Shown one piece after another: positions 45,867 through 55,231 of a stretch of DNA of 64,000 nt. The stretch comes from Formosa sediminum (GTDB lineage: Bacteria; Bacteroidota; Bacteroidia; Flavobacteriales; Flavobacteriaceae), in the NCBI RefSeq assembly GCF_007197735.1, contig NZ_CP041637.1, positions 62,001 to 126,000 of the forward strand, given 5' to 3'. The first letter of the stretch is position 1. Each line of letters starts with the position of its first letter. The notes below the pieces were generated by a model that saw only the letters and a list, made by a program, of their open reading frames with translations, was not told the origin of the DNA and did not search any database. Position numbers and translations under genes: made by a program.

Positions 45867-45899
45867 AATTATAAATTTTTCACTCTTTAAAAGAACTTG

Positions 45900-45973
45900 A
45901 GCCGATGGAGGGACTCGAACCCACGACCTGCTGATTACAAATCAGCTGCTCTAGCCAGCTGAGCTACATCGGC
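45900..45973 (-). tRNA. tRNA-Thr (anticodon TGT), second copy
   Basis: Identical to the tRNA-Thr at 28203-28276. It is the first tRNA of the Thr-Tyr-Gly-Thr run leading into tuf. Confidence 0.95.
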
Positions 45974-46075
45974 TTTTTGCACTTTTTTCTTTCACAAAAA
46001 AAGTCCGCTATTTCTAACGGACTGCAAATGTATATATTTATTCTTTTATTCAAAACATTTTTTCAAATATTTTTT

Positions 46076-46378
46076 CTATAAATATGATTTTAATTTTTCT
46101 TTACGCTTTTTTAACTGTCGTTCTAAGGACGAAGCGGCACAATCTGCACCTTCTTCAAAAGACTTACATTGTTTTTTAACTACAAAGCTATCTCCTGGAA
46201 CACTTACTCTGGCTTCGAATATTTTATTTTCTTTATCGCTAGTATTCTCTACTTTTAAATAAACATCGGAACTTATTACCTTATCGTAAAATTGGTCTAA
46301 TTTATCCATTCGTTTTTGAATAAAATCTATCAATTTCTTGTCTGCGTTAAAATTAACTGATTGAATGTTTACTTTCAT
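46076..46378 (-). CDS. hpf: Short ribosome hibernation promoting factor
   Basis: A 100-residue protein of the HPF/RaiA family (VNIQSVNFNADKKLIDFIQK, then EARVSVPGDSFVVKKQCKSF and CAASSLERQLKKRKEK). It binds the 30S subunit and inactivates ribosomes in slow growth. It lacks the C-terminal dimerisation domain of long HPF. It follows xerC with a gap of 39 bases on the same strand. Confidence 0.9.
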   Translation of the reverse strand: MKVNIQSVNFNADKKLIDFIQKRMDKLDQFYDKVISSDVYLKVENTSDKENKIFEARVSVPGDSFVVKKQCKSFEEGADCAASSLERQLKKRKEKLKSYL

Positions 46379-46417
46379 ACTTATTACATTTAATATTAAA
46401 CAATAGGTCTTTTCGTA

Positions 46418-47308
46418 CTAATTTTTATTCCTAGGATGTGCATTTAAATACACTTTTTTTAATTCTGCAATGCTATTATGCGTATACACTTGAGTTGACG
46501 CGAGACTAGAATGCCCTAGAAGTTCTTTTACGGCATTCAAATCTGCACCTTGATTGAGTAAATGAGTTGCAAATGAATGCCTTAGTATATGCGGGCTCTT
46601 TTTTACTTTGGTAGATGCTAAACTAAAATAGTTATTTATTATTCTGTAAACAAGTGTTTCATAAATTTTAACGCCTTTTTTAGTTAAAAACATATATGAA
46701 GAATCTTGACCATTAGCAACACCCTTTCTAACATCCAAATAGAGTGAAATAACCTTTATTACAGACGGTAGTAAAGGCACTAAACGTTCTTTATTACGCT
46801 TACCTAATACTTTTAAAGTTTTATTAGATAAATTAAAATCTTCTAACTTAAGTTGTACTAGCTCTATACGTCTAATTCCTGTTGAATAAAACAGTTCTAT
46901 AATTAATCTGTTACGTAAGCCTTCAAAATCTTCGTGATGTGGAAAATCGTCTAAAACAGTTTTCATTTCTTTTTCCGAAAATGGAACTTGAATGCTTTGC
47001 TTTACCTTCAAAGCTTTATGTTTAGCCAAAGGATTAGTTTGTATATCGCCAACCTTCAATAAAAATTTATAATACGTATTTAATGCCGATACTTTTCTAT
47101 TTACACTACGGTTGGATAACCCACTTTCTACAAGACCTACAATCCAACGTCTGATTTGTGAATAGTTTAATTCTTGTAAGGAATCTTGATTGTATTCTGT
47201 TTTTATAAAGTTTAAGCAATCTTGTAAATCTTTCTTGTAGGCATGTACTGTTAAAGCAGAATAATTTTTCTCTAAAAGAAGGTAATCTAAAAACGGCATA
47301 AAACTCAT
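46418..47308 (-). CDS. xerC: Site-specific tyrosine recombinase XerC
   Basis: A 296-residue tyrosine recombinase with an N-terminal SAM-like domain and catalytic residues R146 (STGIRRIEL), K170 (GKRNKER), H240/R243 (HILRHSFATH), H266 (LLGHSSL) and nucleophile Y275 (TQVYTH). The length and the absence of an extra insertion near the second Arg region fit a chromosomal XerC/D rather than an integron integrase. It would resolve chromosome dimers at dif. It lies between rpsU and hpf, a common flavobacterial order. Confidence 0.88.
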   Translation of the reverse strand: MSFMPFLDYLLLEKNYSALTVHAYKKDLQDCLNFIKTEYNQDSLQELNYSQIRRWIVGLVESGLSNRSVNRKVSALNTYYKFLLKVGDIQTNPLAKHKALKVKQSIQVPFSEKEMKTVLDDFPHHEDFEGLRNRLIIELFYSTGIRRIELVQLKLEDFNLSNKTLKVLGKRNKERLVPLLPSVIKVISLYLDVRKGVANGQDSSYMFLTKKGVKIYETLVYRIINNYFSLASTKVKKSPHILRHSFATHLLNQGADLNAVKELLGHSSLASTQVYTHNSIAELKKVYLNAHPRNKN

Positions 47309-47375
47309 AAGCTTATTCTTGTATTATTGCTAATATAAAAAGATTATAATGAGAAGTTGTTAAAAAAAGAGCAAA

Positions 47376-47401
47376 AAAAATCCTGCTATTGCAGGATTTT
47401 T
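47376..47401 (-). terminator. Terminator of rpsU
   Basis: AAAAATCCTGC/GCAGGATTTTT is a perfect stem with loop TATT, followed by a T run on the minus strand. Confidence 0.88.
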
Positions 47402-47426
47402 ATCTATAAAATAAAATATACATTAA

Positions 47427-47621
47427 TTAGATTTGTTCTTGATCTCTTAATTTCTGTACATATTGTGCTTTTTGAATAAGCGCTCTATTCGTTACTGAAG
47501 GTTTTAAAAACTCTTTACGCGATTGTAATTGACGACGTGTTCCAGTCTTATCAAACTTTCGCTTGTAACGCTTTAACGCTCTATCTATATTTTCTCCTTC
47601 TTTAATTGGTATTATTAACAT
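47427..47621 (-). CDS. rpsU: 30S ribosomal protein S21
   Basis: 64 residues from the ATG ending at 47621 (MLIIPIKEGENIDRALKRYK), the normal start. The upstream ATG would add 16 residues not found in S21. It shows KFDKTGTRRQLQSRKEF, typical of Bacteroidota S21. Its abundance and role in Bacteroidota may affect Shine-Dalgarno use. Confidence 0.95.
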   Translation of the reverse strand: MLIIPIKEGENIDRALKRYKRKFDKTGTRRQLQSRKEFLKPSVTNRALIQKAQYVQKLRDQEQI

Positions 47622-47716
47622 AGTCCTTAACCTCCTCTCTTTTAGCATTCGGGCTGCAAAATTAAACATTAATTTAAATTATGCAATTAAAAAAATAAAA
47701 TATTTAAAAGGTTAAA

Positions 47717-49138
47717 TTAGTCTTTAAATAATGAGGACCGTTTAGTTAAATCTTGGATAAGTTTTTCATCTTCTTCACTTTCTAGTAAAGTATTATAATT
47801 ATTCCAAAAATCTTTATTGTAAGGTTTAATTGCAAATATATTAGAATCCCAATCATTTTTCAGTTTAGTATCTATTGCCTCAGGATCTAAAATTACTTCT
47901 GTAAATAAAATTTCTTGTATAGTTTTATAGAATCTTTCATCCTTAGCGCGTTGCTCTGCTTCCGGATCGTCTGTTTTAGGCACTTTTGCTCCTACGTTTA
48001 CGAGCTTAGGTGTTTCATAAGACACATAATTAACATACATTTTTGAGTCGTACTCCATATATGTTATCTCAAGCTTGTGGTTAACTTGTGTATCAAATAA
48101 TATTTTACTTCTATTTTTTTGGGCTTCTGAGGATGCTATTAATTCGTATTCTATTTTTTTAACAGCATAAGTATCCCAATAGACATATAACCATCCATTA
48201 GCAACGTAGCCATCATTAAATATACCCGGTGTTTCAAGATTAATATAATCTTCACCTTCTAGTATTTTAATTTTATATATTTTTCGTTCATTATCTACCA
48301 AAACGGTATCTAACTTAAATTGATGATAATCTAAAACATGTTTACCAAATAGTGCACGTTCTGATTTTGTATTTCTAAGTAAATTCAATTTCCCTTCAAA
48401 GAGATTTTCTAGTCCGTTAGTACGTGTATCATTCCATTTTATAGCCTTAACTAAAGCAGCTGTTTTAATAGTATCTCGCTTTAAATTTTTAGCTCGCAAA
48501 TTCTTATTTCCGTGTTGTTTTAAATATGCTGTATAAGCTAATAAACTATCTACATCGCGTAAGTCGTAACTTTTACGCATTTCGTCTACATTAATTTTTA
48601 AGTTTTTATAGGCTGGAGATTGGGCACTAGAATCGTAAAGGGTGATAGCACTTTCTATAAGCCACTTAAACTCTTTTTTGTTTTGTTCTTTATGGCGAAG
48701 AAACCCTTTTTCTAAAAATGGCAGCTCTGGTAAATTATCGGGAAGCTTACTAATCATTTTTAACACAATATCGTTTCCTGTTTTAGGGCGCGGTTCGCCA
48801 ACAAGTAAAACTTCATCTAGAGACGCTATATCTTCTTCTAAAAAAATCTCTTCGGTATTATTAAACTCTTTAACAGGAATTTTATAGCTTTTGTAACCTA
48901 TAGACGATATTACTAAAGTGTCGTTTTGCATTGCATTGGGCACAAGCAGAACAAATTTTCCATCGGCATTACTAATTGTTCCTGTTGTAGTATTCTGCAC
49001 ATAAATACTTGCACTTTCAATAGGAATCATGGTCGAGAAATCGACAATCTTATTTTTTAGTTCTGTTTGAGCATATACAGTTCCAAAAAACAGACAAACT
49101 AAAATGGTTAAACTATATGTTTTGTTAATGAAATTCAT
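47717..49138 (-). CDS. Exported protein with a carboxypeptidase regulatory-like domain
   Basis: 473 residues with a signal peptide ending in TVYAQ (residue 24). Residues about 25-95 form the CarboxypepD_reg-like beta-sandwich (KIVDFSTMIPIESASIYVQN, TISNADGKFVLLVP, ISSIGYKSYKIPV). The remaining 370 residues are a family seen in Bacteroidota with no known function, reading RHKEQNKKEFKWLIESAITL and IKILEGEDYINLETPG. It has no plug or barrel signature of a SusC-type receptor. It is likely an envelope protein. Confidence 0.7.
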   Translation of the reverse strand: MNFINKTYSLTILVCLFFGTVYAQTELKNKIVDFSTMIPIESASIYVQNTTTGTISNADGKFVLLVPNAMQNDTLVISSIGYKSYKIPVKEFNNTEEIFLEEDIASLDEVLLVGEPRPKTGNDIVLKMISKLPDNLPELPFLEKGFLRHKEQNKKEFKWLIESAITLYDSSAQSPAYKNLKINVDEMRKSYDLRDVDSLLAYTAYLKQHGNKNLRAKNLKRDTIKTAALVKAIKWNDTRTNGLENLFEGKLNLLRNTKSERALFGKHVLDYHQFKLDTVLVDNERKIYKIKILEGEDYINLETPGIFNDGYVANGWLYVYWDTYAVKKIEYELIASSEAQKNRSKILFDTQVNHKLEITYMEYDSKMYVNYVSYETPKLVNVGAKVPKTDDPEAEQRAKDERFYKTIQEILFTEVILDPEAIDTKLKNDWDSNIFAIKPYNKDFWNNYNTLLESEEDEKLIQDLTKRSSLFKD

Positions 49139-49217
49139 ATTCTAAACTTTATAATTTAACCATTAATATATTAATTTATTATTGACACTACGTTTTTTAA
49201 ACCCATATTTATAAGGT

Positions 49218-50384
49218 TTAAGTTGCAGGCTTATAATCTTTTTTATCTAAAACCATTTTTGAAATAATTTCTTTTAGGATTTCTGATGTTCCTCCTCCAA
49301 TTGGTCCTAAGCGGCTATCGCGTAACAATCGTGCTAACGGATAATCTTCCATATACCCATAGCCTCCTAAAAACTGAAGACATTGATAAATCACTTCATC
49401 GGCCATTTTAGTGGATTTTAGTTTAGAGATTGTGGCTTCTTTTACAACATATTCTCCTCTGTTTAATCGGTAAGTTACTGCATAATTAAAGGTTTTACAA
49501 ATAGTCATATCTGAGTATAAATCTGCAAAACTATGGCGTAGTGCTTGAAATTTATCTATAGACTTACCAAACGCAGTACGTTCACTCATGTATTGTTGTG
49601 CATATTCTAAAGCATATTCTGCTCTTGCATGTGCATTAACTCCCATAATTAAACGTTCTAAAGCAAAGTGCTGCATAATATATGGAAACCCTTTACCTTC
49701 TTCTCCCATTAAATTAGAGGCTGGTATAACAACATTATCAAAAGCAATCTCGGCTGTATCTGATGCTCTCCATCCTAATTTATTTAATTTAGTAGCAGAA
49801 ATTCCAGGGGTATTTCTATCGACCACAAAAATACTAATTGATTTATGTGCTTCGTTTTGACTTGTTTTTGCAGATACTACCAAATAGTCACTATACACTC
49901 CATTGGTAATAAATGTTTTTGATCCGTTTAAAATGTAAGTATCTCCATCTTTTACAGCTGTAGTTCGCATAGCGGCAACATCACTCCCCGCAGAAGGTTC
50001 GCTAATACACAAACATCCTATTTTATCTCCCGCTATACTAGGTGCCAAATAGGTTTGTTTTATAGCTTCATCGCCCTCTTTTTCAAGATGAGTCATTGCT
50101 AAATAAGCATGTGCCCACATGGCAGCGGCAAAACCACATGAATTTATTTTTTGTAATTCTTCTAAGAAAATTATGGTATAAAACAGATCTAAATTTAATC
50201 CGCCATAGGCTTCAGGATAATTAATACCGAAGTAGCCCATATCTCCGAATTTTTTCCAAATAAAACGTTCTATAGTACCTGTTTCTTCCCATTTATCAAT
50301 ATATGGAACAACTTCTTTTTTTAAGAAATCTTGAAGACTTTTTCTAAACAGCTCATGTTCTTCGGTGAAGTACATTGTATTCAT
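49218..50384 (-). CDS. Acyl-CoA dehydrogenase
   Basis: A 388-residue flavoprotein that oxidises an acyl-CoA in fatty acid or branched-chain amino acid breakdown. The FAD/substrate motifs CLCISEPSAGSDVAAMRTTA, NGSKTFITNG, RTAFGKSIDKFQALRHSFAD and GGYGYMEDYPLARLLRDSRL are all present, with GGTSEILKEIISK at the C-terminus. Translation may start at M1 or M4. The chain-length preference cannot be told. Confidence 0.9.
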   Translation of the reverse strand: MNTMYFTEEHELFRKSLQDFLKKEVVPYIDKWEETGTIERFIWKKFGDMGYFGINYPEAYGGLNLDLFYTIIFLEELQKINSCGFAAAMWAHAYLAMTHLEKEGDEAIKQTYLAPSIAGDKIGCLCISEPSAGSDVAAMRTTAVKDGDTYILNGSKTFITNGVYSDYLVVSAKTSQNEAHKSISIFVVDRNTPGISATKLNKLGWRASDTAEIAFDNVVIPASNLMGEEGKGFPYIMQHFALERLIMGVNAHARAEYALEYAQQYMSERTAFGKSIDKFQALRHSFADLYSDMTICKTFNYAVTYRLNRGEYVVKEATISKLKSTKMADEVIYQCLQFLGGYGYMEDYPLARLLRDSRLGPIGGGTSEILKEIISKMVLDKKDYKPAT

Positions 50385-50427
50385 ATAACTAAATTATGTT
50401 TTAATCCTAATCAAGTAGAATACAGGA

Positions 50428-51306
50428 TTAATTGATCGCCAAATATAGTTTAATTATATCTAATTTCTGAAGCGGAAAACCTTTAACTTTCAATAATTCA
50501 TCCAAATCTCGATACCCTTCATGCAGTGTACGGTATTCTAAAATAGCTTTAGCTAACGGATAATCAATATGTTGTACTTTAACCAAATCGTCTGTATTGG
50601 CTGTATTTAAATTTAGTTTCACAACTGCTCTTGGCGTTTTTACAGTAAATTTTTCCTTAATAGCTTCAATCACATCTGGAGTTAACCCATAAACATCTTG
50701 TAATTGTATATCAGAAATAAATCCGCCATTAAAAGAATCTCTAAACCGCACAATACGTAAAGACAACTTTTCTCCTACTCCATACACCGACTGTAATTGG
50801 GCTGCTGTAGCTTTGTTTAAATCTAATTTTTGACTAAAGGTAAGTTTTCGGTTTGAATATTGTGTCCTAGGTTTTAAGGCTTTAGATTTCTGATTAATCC
50901 AATCTGGAAATTTAAAATAAGGAGCAATAACTTGTAGTAAGGAGTCTGACACACCAGTAACTTTTTGAAAATCTGCTGTAGAATTAATCCATTTATTCTG
51001 AGCTCTAAATGCATGAAGTCTATCTATTTCTTCATTACTCATTCCAAGAGTATACCCTTTAAAGTCGGTTATATAATTAGGATTAAAAGGCAGTATTTGA
51101 GGTGTTGTATCTTTTAACTCTATGTTTTTTAAAGAATCTATTTCTTTTTGAAAAACCTTTAAGGAGTCTGGAGATAGTGTGTCTTTTACTTCAAATGGAT
51201 TCCAGAACCAATAGATGCATTGTAGAGAAACCATTATAAATAGTAATAAAAAAATCCCATATCGCTGCTGTTTTGTAAACATGATATGGGATTTAAATTG
51301 TTTCAT
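50428..51306 (-). CDS. ComEA-like helix-hairpin-helix protein
   Basis: 292 residues with one N-terminal membrane helix (GIFLLLFIMVSLQCIYW, about 17-33). Several helix-hairpin-helix repeats follow, clear in LDLNKATAAQLQSVYGVGEK and LNLNTANTDDLVKVQHIDYP. Such domains bind double-stranded DNA or other partners; in ComEA they support DNA uptake. The role in flavobacteria is unclear. It begins 10 bases after the AGCS symporter gene on the same strand. Confidence 0.8.
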   Translation of the reverse strand: MKQFKSHIMFTKQQRYGIFLLLFIMVSLQCIYWFWNPFEVKDTLSPDSLKVFQKEIDSLKNIELKDTTPQILPFNPNYITDFKGYTLGMSNEEIDRLHAFRAQNKWINSTADFQKVTGVSDSLLQVIAPYFKFPDWINQKSKALKPRTQYSNRKLTFSQKLDLNKATAAQLQSVYGVGEKLSLRIVRFRDSFNGGFISDIQLQDVYGLTPDVIEAIKEKFTVKTPRAVVKLNLNTANTDDLVKVQHIDYPLAKAILEYRTLHEGYRDLDELLKVKGFPLQKLDIIKLYLAIN

Positions 51307-51316
51307 TTATAATATA

Positions 51317-52939
51317 TTACATATGCTCTGTAAAATCTGTTGCTCCTTCTTCTATAGCTTCGTCTTTTTTAGAAATGGCGTTCATATACTTGTTTAATTC
51401 TCGTTTAACGACTGGAGTTAATAAAACAACACCAATAATATTTGGAACTACCATTGCAAAAATCATAGCATCAGAGAAATCTATAACCGCTCCTAAACTA
51501 ATTGAAGCCCCTACAACTACGAAAAATAAAAATAATACTTTATATACAATATCTGAAATTTTACCTTTTCCGAAAAGGTAAACCCATCCTTGCATACCGT
51601 AATAAGACCACGAAATCATGGTAGAGAATGCAAATAAAATTACTGCTATTGTTAGTACAATTGAAAAGTGAGGTATCACACTATCGAAAGCTGTAGCAGT
51701 TAATTCTACTCCTTCAGAAATTGGCACCCCGTATTCCATAAACTGACCATCAAAATTTGTAATGATAATAACTAGAGCTGTCATTGTACAAATCACAACC
51801 GTATCTACAAAAGGTTCTAATAGTGCTACTATACCTTCACTAGCAGGATAAATTGTACGTACAGCCGAGTGCGCAATTGCAGCAGAACCTACACCAGCTT
51901 CGTTAGAAAAAGCTCCACGACGCACACCTTGAATCATAACTCCTACTAAACCACCTGCAATACCTAAACCAGAAAATGCACCTTCAAAAATTAACATAAA
52001 AGCATCTCCAATATGAGTATAATTAGCACCTAAAATAATTAAAGAAGCAAGAACATAAATTCCAGCCATAAACGGTACTATTTTTTCGGTAACTGTAGCG
52101 ATACGTTTAATACCCCCAATAATAACTACTGCTACAATAACAGCCATTACCAACCCAAAATATAGTCCACCGTTAGAGCCTTCAATACCTGCTAATTTAA
52201 CAAACTGTGCAGCGGCTTGGTTTGCTTGAAACATATTACCACCACCAAAAGATCCTCCAATAACAAATATTGCAAAGATTACAGCTAATACTTTTCCTAA
52301 ACCTCCAAAGCCTTTTTCATTAAGTCCTTTTTTAAGATAATACATTGGGCCTCCGTAAACGGTTCCATCTTCTCCAACATCTCTATATTTAACACCTAAA
52401 GTACATTCTGCAAATTTAGATGCCATTCCTAAAAATCCTGCGATAATCATCCAGAATGTTGCTCCTGGTCCTCCAATAGATAATGCGACAGCCACACCTG
52501 CAATATTTCCTAAACCTACAGTAGCAGACAAAGCCGCTGTTAAAGCCTGAAAGTGAGACACTTCTCCATCAGCACTATCATCTCTTAATGTTTCAATAAT
52601 ATTTTCGTCATCGTTTGGTGTAGAATCACCATACAATGTATCTGCTCCATGCTTTTCTATATCGTGGTATTTATCTTGAACCACATCTATTGCAATTCTA
52701 AACCCTGTAAAATTTATAAATTTAAAATAAAATGTAAAATACAGCGCTCCACCAATTAACACTATTAAAACCCAAGGCAATTGAAACGTATCTGTAAATG
52801 GAATTTCATAAAAAATCGCATCTACAAACCATCCTGTGTATTGTTTAAAGACCACATCGATCTTTTCTGATGTTGTTTGTTGTGCGAAAGTTAAAATAGG
52901 TAATAATAAGGTAGAAATTGATAGAAGATACTTCTTCAT
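51317..52939 (-). CDS. Alanine/glycine:cation symporter (AGCS family)
   Basis: A 540-residue membrane transporter with about ten helices, presumed to import alanine or glycine with sodium. The AGCS markers ALSATVGLGNIAGVAVALSI, GGPGATFWMIIAGFLGMASK and GVMIQGVRRGAFSNEAGVGS are visible. The N-terminus carries an extra cleavable-looking signal (ISTLLLPILTFAQQ), as in many Bacteroidota members. The stretch from about 95 to 120 is an acidic loop. Confidence 0.93.
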   Translation of the reverse strand: MKKYLLSISTLLLPILTFAQQTTSEKIDVVFKQYTGWFVDAIFYEIPFTDTFQLPWVLIVLIGGALYFTFYFKFINFTGFRIAIDVVQDKYHDIEKHGADTLYGDSTPNDDENIIETLRDDSADGEVSHFQALTAALSATVGLGNIAGVAVALSIGGPGATFWMIIAGFLGMASKFAECTLGVKYRDVGEDGTVYGGPMYYLKKGLNEKGFGGLGKVLAVIFAIFVIGGSFGGGNMFQANQAAAQFVKLAGIEGSNGGLYFGLVMAVIVAVVIIGGIKRIATVTEKIVPFMAGIYVLASLIILGANYTHIGDAFMLIFEGAFSGLGIAGGLVGVMIQGVRRGAFSNEAGVGSAAIAHSAVRTIYPASEGIVALLEPFVDTVVICTMTALVIIITNFDGQFMEYGVPISEGVELTATAFDSVIPHFSIVLTIAVILFAFSTMISWSYYGMQGWVYLFGKGKISDIVYKVLFLFFVVVGASISLGAVIDFSDAMIFAMVVPNIIGVVLLTPVVKRELNKYMNAISKKDEAIEEGATDFTEHM

Positions 52940-53049
52940 AATTGTTTTTTGTTAGTTAATATTTTGGGGAGGGAGCCCCATTAAGTGACACAAGTTGCTA
53001 AAAAAAATTATTTTAAAAAAATTTTTTACTTAAAGAAAGTAATTCCACT

Positions 53050-53277
53050 TTAAAGATCAAATACCGATGTACGTTTGGTGTACAACATATCTTTTATTCG
53101 AATCCAAAAAGCTAAAAACAAATATAAAGCAAAACCAAAGCCTACTGTAACAAACGTTAGATAAATAAAAGACGTTCTTACCACTTTAGCTCTTAACCCT
53201 ATGCGATCTGCGATACGCTGACACACATAAAAACCACGTTTCTGAAAGTAATGTAAAATCTTATAAAAAAATTTCAT
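53050..53277 (-). CDS. PspC-domain protein
   Basis: 75 residues with the PspC-like core (GFYVCQRIADRIGLRAKVVRTSFIYLTFVT) read in two parts and one membrane helix. PspC-type proteins sense or respond to envelope stress. It follows the DUF2851 gene after 12 bases on the same strand. Confidence 0.8.
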   Translation of the reverse strand: MKFFYKILHYFQKRGFYVCQRIADRIGLRAKVVRTSFIYLTFVTVGFGFALYLFLAFWIRIKDMLYTKRTSVFDL

Positions 53278-53289
53278 GTTGCAATATAG

Positions 53290-54564
53290 CTAAAATCGGT
53301 TTAAAATTGTATTTCCAATAGCACATTGCAAGCATTTTTTCTTATCGCAATATTCATTTTTCAATTGAAGGAGTCCTTGTGTTTGCAAAGCAGAACTTGT
53401 AATGGGTTTTAAAGTGTTATACTTTTTAATTATAGAATTACTTTCGGCTGCTACTTCATTTATTAAACCAATTATAGTTTCAGTATTTAGCTGTCCTAAA
53501 ATTTTAGAATAACTAAATTTAACAGGTATAATTGTATTTATAATTAGTAAATCTATAAATTTATTAGAAGTTGATTTATTTATAGAATTTGAAGATTTCT
53601 GAAAAGTATAATGAGTTTCCCAATATGGAGAAGTAGAAACAGAAAATAGATTATATAATTCCTGTTTAGTTTTAGCTTCTATAATTTTTGAAAATAAATT
53701 TTGGTTTTTAGCATACACTTGTGCCAATTGTGATAAACGTATTGTAGGGAAATTGGGCGGACGCAACCTAAAAAATTGCAAAGGCATCACAGAAGTTTGT
53801 GATAAATTAAATTTCTGCTTTAAAAATTGATAGTCTTGTTGAAGTGATTTATAATATTCATCTTCTATCTCGGTTTCTAACAAACCACTTTGCCCAAAAA
53901 ATAAAGCTTCTAAAGCCTGTGCTTTACTTTGTGTTTTTCTAATAATTCCAAAATTAATAGAGTTAGCCAAACTAAAGAAGGATTCACCATTCACTTTTAA
54001 ACCAAAATTCTTAGCCAATAATTTAAAGAGTACCGCTTCCCAATCGTTCATAGATGCAGATAAAAGTGTTTCTATCTGACTCGATTTTCGTTCTAACCGT
54101 TCAAAAAACAGACGTTCTAACCAATTTTGAAGTATAAAATCGTCTACCGATACAAAATCCGATTCACAATTAATCCATTTCTGTGCTTTATAAAATAATT
54201 GATAATAGCCCTCTAAAGCAGATTTAGAAACCACATCTTTTAAAACTAATGTTGGAATTGCAGAATTATCCTTTCTAAAAATATCTACATCATGTTCCCA
54301 AACTACATGAAGAATAACATTATCGTAAGCAGGATCTATTTCGTGATGATGCACATACCAATCTGAAGACTTGATATGAATTTCTACATTACCAGCCCAT
54401 AACTGATCTTCTATTTTAAGTTGCGCATTAAAAAAATCTGGACCAGAATTAAAGTTATGCTTCCCAACTTGAAGCAGTTGTATAGCCTCACCAAGAACCG
54501 TTTGTAACTTACTCGTATTAAACTTTTTATATTTCCACAAATAATGTAAAAAATCTTCCTGCAT
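53290..54564 (-). CDS. DUF2851 family protein
   Basis: 424 residues with the DUF2851 N-terminal block MQEDFLHYLWKYKKF, NSGPDFFNAQLKIEDQLWAG and NVEIHIKSSDWYVHHHEIDP. A Cys-rich C-terminus follows (CDKKKCLQCAIGN). The family is widespread in Bacteroidota and resembles restriction-like folds, but no function is established. It is transcribed ahead of the PspC gene. Confidence 0.9.
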   Translation of the reverse strand: MQEDFLHYLWKYKKFNTSKLQTVLGEAIQLLQVGKHNFNSGPDFFNAQLKIEDQLWAGNVEIHIKSSDWYVHHHEIDPAYDNVILHVVWEHDVDIFRKDNSAIPTLVLKDVVSKSALEGYYQLFYKAQKWINCESDFVSVDDFILQNWLERLFFERLERKSSQIETLLSASMNDWEAVLFKLLAKNFGLKVNGESFFSLANSINFGIIRKTQSKAQALEALFFGQSGLLETEIEDEYYKSLQQDYQFLKQKFNLSQTSVMPLQFFRLRPPNFPTIRLSQLAQVYAKNQNLFSKIIEAKTKQELYNLFSVSTSPYWETHYTFQKSSNSINKSTSNKFIDLLIINTIIPVKFSYSKILGQLNTETIIGLINEVAAESNSIIKKYNTLKPITSSALQTQGLLQLKNEYCDKKKCLQCAIGNTILNRF

Positions 54565-54659
54565 AGCTAAAGATAGAATTCCTTTGCAAAAACTCCAAAT
54601 TTCTCATACTAATTATATTAAGACCGTTGAAGTTATTAAATTTGTAAAAAAACTTTAAT

Positions 54660-55055
54660 ATGAACGAATTAACGCTAACAACTCCTGCCCTTCTATTTTC
54701 AGCAATATCTTTAATTATGTTAGCTTATACTAATCGGTTTTTAGCTTATGCAGCTGTAGTAAGAGATTTACATGCTAAATATTTAGAGAAAAGAGACGAA
54801 CGTTATATTGTACAAATAAAGAATATAAAAAAACGTCTTTATTTAACACGCTCTATGCAGATTGCAGGCATATCTAGCTTGCTATTTTGTGTTTTAACTA
54901 TGTTTTTAATTTACATTAATCAGCAATACATAGCCGTTTGGATATTTGGAATAGCTTTAATTTTATTAATTGTGTCCTTAGGATTACTAATAATGGAAAT
55001 ACAAATTTCTGTAAAAGCATTAGAACACCATATTAGTGATATTGAGAATAGTTAG
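54660..55055 (+). CDS. DUF2721 membrane protein
   Basis: 131 residues with three membrane helices (about 8-30, 65-88 and 92-112). It contains SAISLIMLAYTNRFLAYAAV and VRDLHAKYLEKRDE, typical of DUF2721. The function is unknown. A TAAATTTG -7 box (54637-54644) lies 15 bases before the start. Confidence 0.85.
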   Translation: MNELTLTTPALLFSAISLIMLAYTNRFLAYAAVVRDLHAKYLEKRDERYIVQIKNIKKRLYLTRSMQIAGISSLLFCVLTMFLIYINQQYIAVWIFGIALILLIVSLGLLIMEIQISVKALEHHISDIENS

Positions 55056-55231
55056 TTGAAAATTTGTAGATGTATTAATTTGAAACATAGAACTAGAAAA
55101 ATCTCAAAAGCTTTCCCAAACTTTCTCTGATTAGAACCTTAACTAAATTCAGGCTGACGTAAGTTTAATGATTTAAGGAAACTAAAAACTTTTGAATCTT
55201 TGCTATTCTGGAATATGAAACTAAAAGAAAC

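Noticed and set aside
46418-47308. Tyrosine recombinase as the integrase of the cassette array
   Set aside because: Length, motif spacing and neighbours (rpsU, hpf) fit chromosomal XerC. No extra IntI-type insertion is seen and it is 24 kb from the array.
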